From NCBI GenBank assembly GCA_009779655.1, contig WRDV01000059.1:1-6488 (forward strand): a DNA stretch of 6,488 nucleotides, read 5' to 3'. The stretch's first letter is position 1; every line of letters begins with the position of its first letter. Both the position numbers and the translations under genes were made by a program. Below are positions 1 through 6,046 of the stretch, piece after piece. This stretch comes from Dehalococcoidia bacterium (lineage in GTDB: Bacteria > Chloroflexota > Dehalococcoidia > Dehalococcoidales > UBA1222). A model generated the notes under the pieces. That model was given only the letters and a program-made list of their open reading frames with translations, was not told the origin of the DNA and did not search any database.

Positions 1-2514
1 CTAAATCGTGCTCCAACGCTGCATCGTCTCTCCATTCAGGCTTTTGAACCGGTGCTGATTGACGGTTCGGCTATCCAAATCCATCCTTTGGTATGTACTG
101 CTTTCAACGCCGATTTTGACGGTGATCAGATGGCTGTTCATGTGCCGCTGTCTAAAGCTTCCATCAGGGAAGCTCGCGAGATGATGCTTTCTATTCGCAA
201 TATGCTGCTGCCATCCTGCGGAGACCCGGTTGTTGCGCCGACATTGGATATGGTGTTCGGCTGCTATTACCTGACAAATATTCGCGCCGGCAGCAAGGGC
301 GAGAACATGAACTTCGGTAGTTTTGAGGAAGCTAAGCTGGCTTATGAGATAGGCGAGGCGGAACTGTGCGCCGAGGTGAATGTGCGCGATTATACGGGTG
401 AGCGCATCCGCACTACCGTCGGACGTATTATATTCAATGACATTCTGCCTGATAAGCTGGGTTTCATAAACAAGAATATTGATAAGGCTACCCTCAAGGA
501 TATTATCTCCCGCAGTTATAAAATTTTAGCTTCTGATGAAGCTATGGCAGAAATGCTGGACGGGCTGAAGAATATAGGTTTTAAATATGCCATGCGGTCC
601 GGCATTAGTATTTCCATGGGCGATGTGGAAGTGCCGAACGATAAGTCTAAACTGTTGGAGAAAGCTGACGAGCAGACCAAACTGCTTGATAGTCAGTATT
701 CAGACGGTCTTATCACGGATGACGAGCGCTACAAGGGTATTGTAGATGTTTGGATGCAGACTACTGACCGCATTAAACAATCTATCAGCGCGTCCATGAA
801 CCATAGCGGTTCGGTTTATATGATGGCTACATCCGGCGCAAAGGGTAATATTTCACAGATTACTCAGATGGCCGGCATGCGCGGCTTGATGACTAACCCG
901 TCGGGTAAGATTATAGACTTCCCCATTAAATCATCGCTGCGCGAAGGCTTGTCCACGTTGGAATACTTTATTTCCACGCATGGCGCACGTAAGGGTTTGG
1001 CCGATACAGCTCTACGTACGTCAGGGTCAGGTTACCTGACTCGCCGTTTGGTTGATGTTACTCAAGACGTTATCGTGCGAGAGGCGGACTGCGGCGATAC
1101 CATAGGCATATGGATTGATGAGCCGGCTGAGAAGGGTATGCTGCCGGCATTTAGCAATCGTATTATAGGGCGTCTAGCTGCCAGCCCTATTGCCGATCAT
1201 CGTAGCGGTGAGATTATCGTGGGTCGCGATGAGGAAATTGACGAGATTAAAGCTGCTAAAATCATGGAAGCGGGTATTAAGAGGGCGCATGTACGTTCTC
1301 CGATGTCTTGCCAGTCGCGTCAGGGCGTGTGCCAGAAGTGCTATGGACGCGACCTCTCACGCGGGCGCACAATAGATATGCACACCGCTGTGGGTATTGT
1401 GGCCGCGCAGAGTATCGGCGAGCCCGGTACTCAGCTCACGTTACGCACATTCCATACAGGCGGCGTAGTAGGCTTGGATATAACATCGGGTTTGCCTCGC
1501 GTGGAAGAGTTATTTGAAGCCCGTGTGCCTAAGGCGCAGGCCATTATCTCGGAAATTGACGGCGTTGCTGATGTTATCGAAACTGAAGATGGGCGTTGGA
1601 TTAATATTTCCAGCTCAGAGATATTCCGTGATGAGTATCCTCTGCCTAAAGGCTGGCATGTTAAGGTTAAGGATGGCGCCAAAGTGGAAGTCGGCGCGTT
1701 ATTAGCTTCTCCTAAAGCTGATAAGAAGAGTGTTATTGACATCACATCTGATGTGCTTGTAGCTCGTATGTCCGGTGAAGTTCAGGTTGAAAGCGATAGA
1801 CTTGTTATTCGCTATGAAGAATTAGACGAACGTAAGTATGTTGTCCCCGCGGCGACGCGCATCCGTGTCGTGACCGGTGATTTGGTGAAAACAGGACAGC
1901 AGCTGACGGATGGCTCTATCAATCCTCAGGATATTCTGTTGGTGCTTGGCAAGGATGCCGTGCAGCGCTATTTGGTTGACGAGGTGCAGAAAGTGTATTG
2001 CTCACAGGGCGTGCATATCAACGATAAGCATATTGAGGTGATTGCGCGGCAAATGATGTCTAAGGTGCGTATTGAATCTACCGGCGATACTGATTTTATA
2101 CCGCGCGAGTTGGTTGACCGTTATCGCTTTGAGGAAGATAATGCCAAGGTATTGGTAGAAGGCGGTGAGCCTGCCACGGCACAAACAGTACTGATGGGTA
2201 TTACTCGTGCTTCTCTCTCAACAGAAAGCTGGCTGGCGGCGGCATCATTCCAGGAAACTACCCGCGTGCTTACTGAAGCTGCTATTTTTGGTAAGGTTGA
2301 CCGCTTGGTTGGATTAAAAGAGAATGTAATTATCGGTAAGCTGATACCGGCGCGCTGCAATGCTTGTTTAGAAGCTGAGAAAGAGGCGCATGCCGCAGCT
2401 GCGCAGAAAGAGCAATCCAAGAGAGAGAAATCATTACCGTTTTTTATCTCGGATCTTCCGGAGGATGACGCACAAGAAGAGCAAGACGAGCCTTTTGTTG
2501 CGGATGTATTGTAG
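1..2514 (+). CDS. rpoC: RNA polymerase subunit beta' (RpoC), C-terminal part, open at left edge
   Basis: Catalytic beta' subunit of DNA-dependent RNA polymerase. The frame is open from base 1 (LNRAPTLHRLSIQAFEP precedes the first in-frame GTG at 52), so the gene begins outside the window and the GTG is not its start. The magnesium-binding NADFDGD motif is at 106-126. The bridge helix and trigger loop follow around 930-1060 (EGLSTLEYFISTHGARKG, then GYLTRRLVDV). Four cysteine codons at 1090, 1309, 1330 and 1339 match the second zinc site of beta'. The GEPGTQLTLRTFHTGG segment is at about 1420-1464. No large insert lies between trigger loop and C-terminus. The protein ends in a charged acidic tail after the usual VIIGKLIPA segment, including a CNAC pair and a Glu/Asp-rich stretch that most RpoC lack. 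Identity is certain from these motifs. rpoB presumably lies just upstream, outside the window. Confidence 0.99.
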   Translation, partial: LNRAPTLHRLSIQAFEPVLIDGSAIQIHPLVCTAFNADFDGDQMAVHVPLSKASIREAREMMLSIRNMLLPSCGDPVVAPTLDMVFGCYYLTNIRAGSKGENMNFGSFEEAKLAYEIGEAELCAEVNVRDYTGERIRTTVGRIIFNDILPDKLGFINKNIDKATLKDIISRSYKILASDEAMAEMLDGLKNIGFKYAMRSGISISMGDVEVPNDKSKLLEKADEQTKLLDSQYSDGLITDDERYKGIVDVWMQTTDRIKQSISASMNHSGSVYMMATSGAKGNISQITQMAGMRGLMTNPSGKIIDFPIKSSLREGLSTLEYFISTHGARKGLADTALRTSGSGYLTRRLVDVTQDVIVREADCGDTIGIWIDEPAEKGMLPAFSNRIIGRLAASPIADHRSGEIIVGRDEEIDEIKAAKIMEAGIKRAHVRSPMSCQSRQGVCQKCYGRDLSRGRTIDMHTAVGIVAAQSIGEPGTQLTLRTFHTGGVVGLDITSGLPRVEELFEARVPKAQAIISEIDGVADVIETEDGRWINISSSEIFRDEYPLPKGWHVKVKDGAKVEVGALLASPKADKKSVIDITSDVLVARMSGEVQVESDRLVIRYEELDERKYVVPAATRIRVVTGDLVKTGQQLTDGSINPQDILLVLGKDAVQRYLVDEVQKVYCSQGVHINDKHIEVIARQMMSKVRIESTGDTDFIPRELVDRYRFEEDNAKVLVEGGEPATAQTVLMGITRASLSTESWLAAASFQETTRVLTEAAIFGKVDRLVGLKENVIIGKLIPARCNACLEAEKEAHAAAAQKEQSKREKSLPFFISDLPEDDAQEEQDEPFVADVL

Positions 2515-2535
2515 TTATCAAGCTGCGTAAATGGA

Positions 2536-2571
2536 CCGGCGAGGGCGTTCAGGACTGAACGCCCTCGCCGG
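2536..2571 (+). terminator. Strong GC-rich hairpin after rpoC, likely transcript end
   Basis: A perfect 17-bp inverted repeat with a 2-base centre starts 21 bases after the rpoC stop. The left arm begins CCGGCGAGGGCGTTC (2536-2550) and its exact complement ends at 2571. As RNA it would form a 15-bp stem with a six-base loop. Position and strength suggest termination of the rpoBC transcript. It has no U-run: GGTTATGG follows on the + strand, and there is no T-rich flank on the other strand either. It is therefore not a textbook intrinsic terminator. It could be a U-less terminator, a 3' end stabiliser or a repeat element. Confidence 0.65.
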
Positions 2572-2598
2572 GGTTATGGCTAACATACAGGGCATGAG

Positions 2599-2610
2599 CA
2601 AGCTTAAGTC
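2599..2610 (+). repeat. Left copy of 12-bp direct repeat flanking the radical SAM gene
   Basis: CAAGCTTAAGTC occurs here and again at 3550-3561, once on each side of the radical SAM gene and in the same orientation. Both copies lie in non-coding sequence. The copy here also forms part of a small hairpin: CTTAAG (2603-2608), five bases, CTTAAG (2614-2619). The repeat pair could be a target-site duplication or a recombination scar. A chance match in these two short gaps is unlikely but not excluded. Confidence 0.55.
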
Positions 2611-2678
2611 GCTCTTAAGAAGTCTGAAATAGACGGTAAGTGAGCCCGTGCAGTTTTGAGAGATTTGAGGCGGCATAA

Positions 2679-3527
2679 ATGAAAGAGGCCCTGTTTTACA
2701 AAAAAGATAGCGGTGGTTTTGTGGTTTGCGGCCTTTGTCCTCACAGTTGCCGTATACCTGCCGGCGGCATCGGACTTTGCGGCGCGCGTATGAATGATAA
2801 CGGGACATTGATTGCTGAAAGCTACGGACAAATCACAAGCCTTAACCTTGATCCGATAGAAAAGAAACCGCTCCGAAGATTTTATCCCGGCAGTATGATT
2901 TTGTCCGCAGGAAACTATGGTTGCAATATGAAATGTGCATATTGCCAAAACCACTCAATATCGCAAGGTAAGCCTGAGACAAAGTACGTTTCTCCCGAGG
3001 AACTGTTACGAGTAGCCAAAGTCATGGGTGGCAACTTAGGTATAGCGTTTACCTATAACGAACCGCTAATTAGCATTGAATACGTTTTAGAGACCGCACT
3101 GCTTTTTCGTGAAGCAGGATTAAAGGTTATTTTGATCACAAATGGTATGATAAACCCGGAGCCTCTGAAAGTCATACTTGCGCACGTAGATGCAATGAAT
3201 ATTGATGTAAAGGCCTTCAGTTCGGAGCGGTACGGAAAACTCAGCGGAGATTTGGCTGCCGTTAAGAATACAGTTGAATGTAGCGCCGCCTTATGCCATG
3301 TTGAGATTACCTCTCTAATTGTGCCATGGCAGAATGACGGTGTAGAAGATATGCAGTCATTAGCGGAGTGGCTTGCAGGCATCTCGCCCGAAATAGCGTT
3401 TCATATTTCGCGCTTCTTTCCGTGCAATAAAATGACCGATTGCAGCCCTACACCAATTGATACTATGAAAGAGTTGGCCGCAGTTGCACAGAAAAGCCTT
3501 AAATATGTTTATTTAGGGAATGTATAA
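2679..3527 (+). CDS. amrS: Radical SAM enzyme, AmrS / pyruvate formate-lyase-activase-like
   Basis: A 282-residue radical SAM protein. The cluster-binding CxxxCxxC is C82, C86, C89 in the segment GCNMKCAYCQNHS. The N-terminal cysteine set C17, C20, C24, C34 (CGLCPHSC and GLCGAR) and the LDPIEKKPLRRFYPG segment are hallmarks of the AmmeMemoRadiSam radical SAM family. Members bind a [4Fe-4S] cluster that cleaves S-adenosylmethionine. The substrate is unknown, and no AMMECR1 or Memo partner is in this window. The ATG is supported by GAGG (2667-2670), eight bases upstream. The protein stops at YVYLGNV, where longer AmrS proteins (about 330-350 residues) continue into a cysteine-rich tail. A short form of this kind also exists, as I recall, in Clostridia, so this may be a natural subtype rather than a truncation. 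Arginine codons include cga, aga and cgg, unlike the cgt/cgc-dominated neighbours. With the flanking direct repeats, this hints at acquisition. It separates rpoC from ruvB and is probably its own transcription unit. Confidence 0.85.
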   Translation: MKEALFYKKDSGGFVVCGLCPHSCRIPAGGIGLCGARMNDNGTLIAESYGQITSLNLDPIEKKPLRRFYPGSMILSAGNYGCNMKCAYCQNHSISQGKPETKYVSPEELLRVAKVMGGNLGIAFTYNEPLISIEYVLETALLFREAGLKVILITNGMINPEPLKVILAHVDAMNIDVKAFSSERYGKLSGDLAAVKNTVECSAALCHVEITSLIVPWQNDGVEDMQSLAEWLAGISPEIAFHISRFFPCNKMTDCSPTPIDTMKELAAVAQKSLKYVYLGNV

Positions 3528-3545
3528 AATCAATTCTGCTTAGTG

Positions 3546-3574
3546 TAGTCAAGCTTAAGTCCTGTTGCTATAAT
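3546..3574 (+). promoter_or_regulatory. Extended -10 sigma-70-type promoter for ruvB-queH-rimI
   Basis: A perfect TATAAT (3569-3574) is preceded by TG at 3566-3567 and one base, giving the extended -10 form TGCTATAAT. At the ideal 17-base spacing lies TAGTCA (3546-3551), which matches four of six bases of TTGACA. The predicted transcription start is near 3580-3582. The -35 element overlaps the start of the right-hand direct repeat. This is the best promoter I can see in the window and it would drive the three-gene unit independently of the upstream radical SAM gene. Confidence 0.65.
3550..3561 (+). repeat. Right copy of 12-bp direct repeat flanking the radical SAM gene
   Basis: Exact second copy of CAAGCTTAAGTC (first copy 2599-2610), 951 bases away, lying between the radical SAM stop codon and the ruvB -10 element. 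The flanking bases on both sides differ between the copies, so the match is limited to 12 bases. Confidence 0.55.
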
Positions 3575-3578
3575 AAGC

Positions 3579-4616
3579 GTGAGGAGTACGAACATAGCAC
3601 GCATTATTTCTGGCAAACCGCTGGCTGAGGATGTTTCGCTAGACTCTAATTTACGCCCTAAAAGCCTTGAGGAATTCATAGGGCAGTCAAAGATTAAAGA
3701 TAACCTTGGTATTGCTATCACGGCGGCTAGGGCGCGCGGCGAATCGCTTGATCACGTATTGCTTTATGGGCCTCCCGGATTAGGCAAAACTACGTTATCC
3801 AATATTATTGCTGCCGAAATGGGCGTTAGTATCCGTATTACATCAGGCCCTGCCATTGAGCGCAGCGGTGATTTGGCGGCTATACTGACCGGACTGCATG
3901 CGCATGACATTCTGTTTATTGATGAAATTCACCGCTTAGGGCGGCAAGTGGAAGAAGTTCTCTATCCCGCTATGGAAGAACGCGCGTTAGATATAGTTAT
4001 TGGCAAGGGCCCGACTGCCAAGAGCTTGCGTTTGAAACTGCCAGCTTTTACGCTTATCGGGGCTACAACACGCTTTGCCCAGCTTAGCGCGCCGCTGCGT
4101 GATCGCTTTGGCTCAGTATTCCGTATGGATTTTTATGACATACCGGCTATGGAAGCTATTGTTAAGCGTTCTGCGCAGCTGTTGGGAGTGCATGCGGATG
4201 GCAGCGGTTTACATGAAATTGCTTGCCGTGCGCGCGGTACGCCGCGCGTTGCAAATCGTTTACTAAAGCGCGTGCGTGATTACGCTCAAGTGAAAGCGGA
4301 TGGTGTTATTACATGCGACATATCCCTTGCCGCGCTTGGGCGGCTTGAGGTGGATGCTATTGGGCTTGACGAGATAGACCACCGTCTTTTGCGCAGTATA
4401 ATTGAGAAGTTTGGCGGAGGTCCGGTGGGGCTTGAGACGATTGCGGCATCTATCAGCGAGGAAGCGGATACAATTATGGATGTATATGAGCCGTATCTTC
4501 TGCAGCTCGGATTCCTTGAGCGCACACCCCGCGGGCGCGTGGTAACACCTATGGCTTACAAACACTTAGGCGTCCCATATAACCGAGATAAGAATAATCA
4601 GCCCGGTTTATTCTGA
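3579..4616 (+). CDS. ruvB: Holliday junction branch migration helicase RuvB
   Basis: AAA+ motor ATPase that, with RuvA, drives branch migration of Holliday junctions in recombinational repair. Counting from the GTG at 3579 (345 residues), Walker A is GPPGLGKT (64-71) and Walker B is LFIDEIHRL (112-120). Sensor 1 is GATTR (161-165). The arginine finger is in PLRDRFG (172-178, R174). The sensor 2 helix is GTPRVANRLLKRVRDYA (from 220). The C-terminal winged helix spans about 260-336 and includes ERTPRGR. Length and all motifs are normal, so the gene is intact. The start is uncertain: GTG 3579 has no Shine-Dalgarno sequence and coincides with the predicted transcription start, whereas GAGGAG at 3581-3586 sits seven bases before an in-frame ATA at 3594 (protein then M-ARIISGKPLAED). 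No ATG, GTG or TTG lies between these and the conserved core. ruvA and ruvC are not present nearby. The gene heads a unit with queH six bases downstream. Confidence 0.97.
   Translation: MRSTNIARIISGKPLAEDVSLDSNLRPKSLEEFIGQSKIKDNLGIAITAARARGESLDHVLLYGPPGLGKTTLSNIIAAEMGVSIRITSGPAIERSGDLAAILTGLHAHDILFIDEIHRLGRQVEEVLYPAMEERALDIVIGKGPTAKSLRLKLPAFTLIGATTRFAQLSAPLRDRFGSVFRMDFYDIPAMEAIVKRSAQLLGVHADGSGLHEIACRARGTPRVANRLLKRVRDYAQVKADGVITCDISLAALGRLEVDAIGLDEIDHRLLRSIIEKFGGGPVGLETIAASISEEADTIMDVYEPYLLQLGFLERTPRGRVVTPMAYKHLGVPYNRDKNNQPGLF
3581..3596 (+). promoter_or_regulatory. Ribosome binding site with possible ATA start for ruvB
   Basis: GAGGAG (3581-3586), seven bases, then ATA (3594-3596) in the ruvB frame. 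The spacing is ideal for initiation at the ATA. The same Shine-Dalgarno sequence lies inside the first codons of the alternative GTG start and so cannot serve it. ATA is a very rare start codon, so this site may reflect true weak AUA initiation, a mutated ATG or a base-calling error. Confidence 0.45.
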
Positions 4617-4622
4617 TGTGCT

Positions 4623-5189
4623 ATGGCTGCTGCAAATAAGCTGCTAATTCATACATGTTGCGCCCATTGTACGGCTTATTCCATGGAGTACTGGCGCGCT
4701 TTGGGTTATGATGTGATAGGGTTGTGGTTTAATCCTAATATCCATCCTTTTACAGAACACCATCTACGCTTAGAGGCTATGCGCAAGCTCGCTCTCGGTA
4801 TGGACTTTCAGCTTGTTGTATTGGAAGGATACGACTTCCATGAGTATTTCCGCCGTGTAGTTGGGTATGAAACAGAGCGTTGCTCCGTTTGCTTCGATTT
4901 GCGATTGAGTCGCGTTGCTTATCAGGCGGCTGTGATGGGGATTGATTATTTTACGTCCAGCTTGTTTATCAGTCCGCATCAGAAGCACGATATTGCCAAA
5001 GCCGCCGGGGAACAGGCTGCTACGCAAAACGGCGCACGGTTCCTTTATGCCGATCTGCGCAAGTATTACTCCGATAGCAGACGCATCACCAAGCCTTTTG
5101 AGCTCTACTGTCAGCAGTATTGCGGGTGTCTTTATTCAGAGTATGAGCGTTGTTGTCTGTCATCTCATGAACCGGTATTGCAGCCATGA
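4623..5189 (+). CDS. queH: Epoxyqueuosine reductase QueH
   Basis: QueH (former DUF208) reduces epoxyqueuosine to queuosine at the wobble position of GUN-anticodon tRNAs. It is the non-cobalamin alternative to QueG. The 188-residue protein has the full cysteine pattern: HTCCAHC with C12, C13, C16; CSVC with C87, C90; and LYCQQYCGC with C163, C167, C169. These include the residues that hold a [4Fe-4S] cluster and an adjacent metal site in the family. The family signatures GLWFNPNIHP and TSSLFISPHQKHD are also present. The ATG follows the ruvB stop by six bases and lacks a clear Shine-Dalgarno sequence, so translation is probably coupled to ruvB. Many bacteria place other queuosine genes (queA, tgt) beside ruvAB, so the pairing has a familiar logic, but no other queuosine gene is in this window. 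The protein is cytoplasmic, with no signal peptide or membrane segment. Confidence 0.93.
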   Translation: MAAANKLLIHTCCAHCTAYSMEYWRALGYDVIGLWFNPNIHPFTEHHLRLEAMRKLALGMDFQLVVLEGYDFHEYFRRVVGYETERCSVCFDLRLSRVAYQAAVMGIDYFTSSLFISPHQKHDIAKAAGEQAATQNGARFLYADLRKYYSDSRRITKPFELYCQQYCGCLYSEYERCCLSSHEPVLQP

Positions 5190-5785
5190 GTATATGCGTA
5201 CGTCGTATGCTTTGGGATGATATTGCCCAGGTGCGCGGTATAGACCTTAACTGTTTCCCTACAATGGTACCTCCAACTAATTATGAGACTGAGTTCGTCA
5301 ATCCAATGGCCTATTATCTCGTGGCATATGACAAAGATATCGCGCCTCCGGAAGATATCTCCGGCAGGAAATCTCAAAAGGTGCTTGGTTTCATAGGGCT
5401 GTGGTATATGGCAAGCGAGATGCACATAATTAACTTAGCGGTGCATCCGGATTACCGGCTGCTTGGCGTGGGAGAATTGCTGCTGATATGCGGTATCGGG
5501 CTGTCAATGGAGCTTAAAGCTATACTAATGACGCTGGAAGTACGCTTATCTAATTTGGCAGCGCAGGCGCTCTATGCAAAATACGGCTTCTCGGAAAGAG
5601 GTGTACGGCGCGCGTATTATCTGGACAATAGCGAAGATGCCGGCATCATGACTTTGGATAATATGTATACTCCGGAATACAAGGCAGCTCTGCATGCGCT
5701 GAAAATCCGATATCTGCAGACTTGGAAAAAATCTGCAGAAGACACGAGTTTTATAGTTGACATGGGCTGTAACGCGGCAGAATAA
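5186..5785 (+). CDS. rimI: RimI-like GNAT N-acetyltransferase
   Basis: A 199-residue GNAT-fold acetyltransferase. The acetyl-CoA pyrophosphate-binding motif A is NLAVHPDYRLLGVG (83-96), followed by LEVRLSNLAAQALYAKYGF (117-135) and YYLDNSEDAGIMTL (144-157). That order closely matches RimI, which acetylates the N-terminal alanine of ribosomal protein S18. The substrate here is inferred; related GNATs act on other N-termini. It is longer than a typical RimI of about 150 residues. The extra length is a loop around 50-65 (APPEDISGRKSQ) and a C-terminal extension of about 40 residues beginning at YTPEYKAALHALKIRYLQTWKK. The ATG overlaps the queH stop by four bases (ATGA, 5186-5189), implying translational coupling. 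The usual partners tsaB, tsaE and tsaD are not in view. Confidence 0.85.
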   Translation: MSICVRRMLWDDIAQVRGIDLNCFPTMVPPTNYETEFVNPMAYYLVAYDKDIAPPEDISGRKSQKVLGFIGLWYMASEMHIINLAVHPDYRLLGVGELLLICGIGLSMELKAILMTLEVRLSNLAAQALYAKYGFSERGVRRAYYLDNSEDAGIMTLDNMYTPEYKAALHALKIRYLQTWKKSAEDTSFIVDMGCNAAE

Positions 5786-5808
5786 AGCTTATCTTGCGCA
5801 AGCTTATT
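5781..5808. terminator. Small hairpin between converging gene ends, possible bidirectional terminator
   Basis: AATAA (5781-5785) pairs with TTATT (5804-5808), and GCTT (5787-5790) pairs with AAGC (5800-5803), with A5786 bulged and a nine-base loop. The stem includes the rimI stop codon and overlaps the stop codon of the opposite zinc-ribbon gene. It lacks a clear U-run and is only about nine pairs, so termination is a weak inference from its location in the 21-base convergent gap. Confidence 0.3.
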
Positions 5809-6034
5809 AGCCCAAAGTGTCTTTCATGCGGTCGCGTTGCTTCTTAAGCTCGCGCTGGTGGTCAAACTCTTCCTGCGTCATAGGAGTGCAGCTTTTAACC
5901 TCGTTGTTTTCCATAATCAGTAGGAAGTTCTCGTGGCATTTCCAGCAGCGATAAGGCCCTTCGTAGTGCATGTCCAATAGCGACATCATGCCATCAACAT
6001 TGCATTTCGGGCAGGGAATTGTGACCATGCTCAT
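5807..6034 (-). CDS. Small zinc-ribbon protein of unknown function
   Basis: A 75-residue protein with two CxxC pairs, CPKC (residues 8-11) and CWKC (30-33). Their spacing fits one zinc ribbon or rubredoxin-like knuckle. The intervening segment is LLDMHYEGPYRCWKCHENF. The C-terminal third is highly charged (EEFDHQRELKKQRDRMKD) and probably helical. There is no signal peptide or membrane segment. The start is well supported: GGAGG (complement of 6042-6046) lies seven bases before the ATG at 6034. A second ATG two codons later is less well placed. I recall similar short proteins in Dehalococcoidia, but function is unknown; nucleic acid or protein binding is only a general possibility for such ribbons. 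The gene converges on rimI and is transcribed separately. Confidence 0.8.
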   Translation of the reverse strand: MSMVTIPCPKCNVDGMMSLLDMHYEGPYRCWKCHENFLLIMENNEVKSCTPMTQEEFDHQRELKKQRDRMKDTLG

Positions 6035-6041
6035 TTAGGCG

Positions 6042-6046
6042 CCTCC
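6042..6046 (-). promoter_or_regulatory. Ribosome binding site of the zinc-ribbon gene
   Basis: The complement reads GGAGG, seven bases upstream of the ATG at 6034. It decides the start in favour of the first of two nearby ATG codons and is the strongest direct evidence that this small gene is real. Confidence 0.75.

Noticed and set aside
1431..1745. 104-residue minus-strand open frame inside rpoC
   Set aside because: Lies wholly antisense to an unmistakable RpoC reading frame and shows no recognisable domain; an overlap artefact.
2518..2954. Minus-strand open frames of 96 and 116 residues spanning the rpoC-radical SAM gap
   Set aside because: They run through the GC-rich hairpin and antisense to the radical SAM gene, with no family features and no convincing ribosome binding site.
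3523..3528. TATAAA at the end of the radical SAM gene as an alternative ruvB -10 element
   Set aside because: No acceptable -35 at 16-18 bases, and the extended -10 at 3566-3574 is far better.
4616..4639. ATG at 4616 overlapping the ruvB stop as TGATG, a possible coupled start
   Set aside because: Its frame stops after seven codons (MCYGCCK) and is not the queH frame; the queH start at 4623 is kept.
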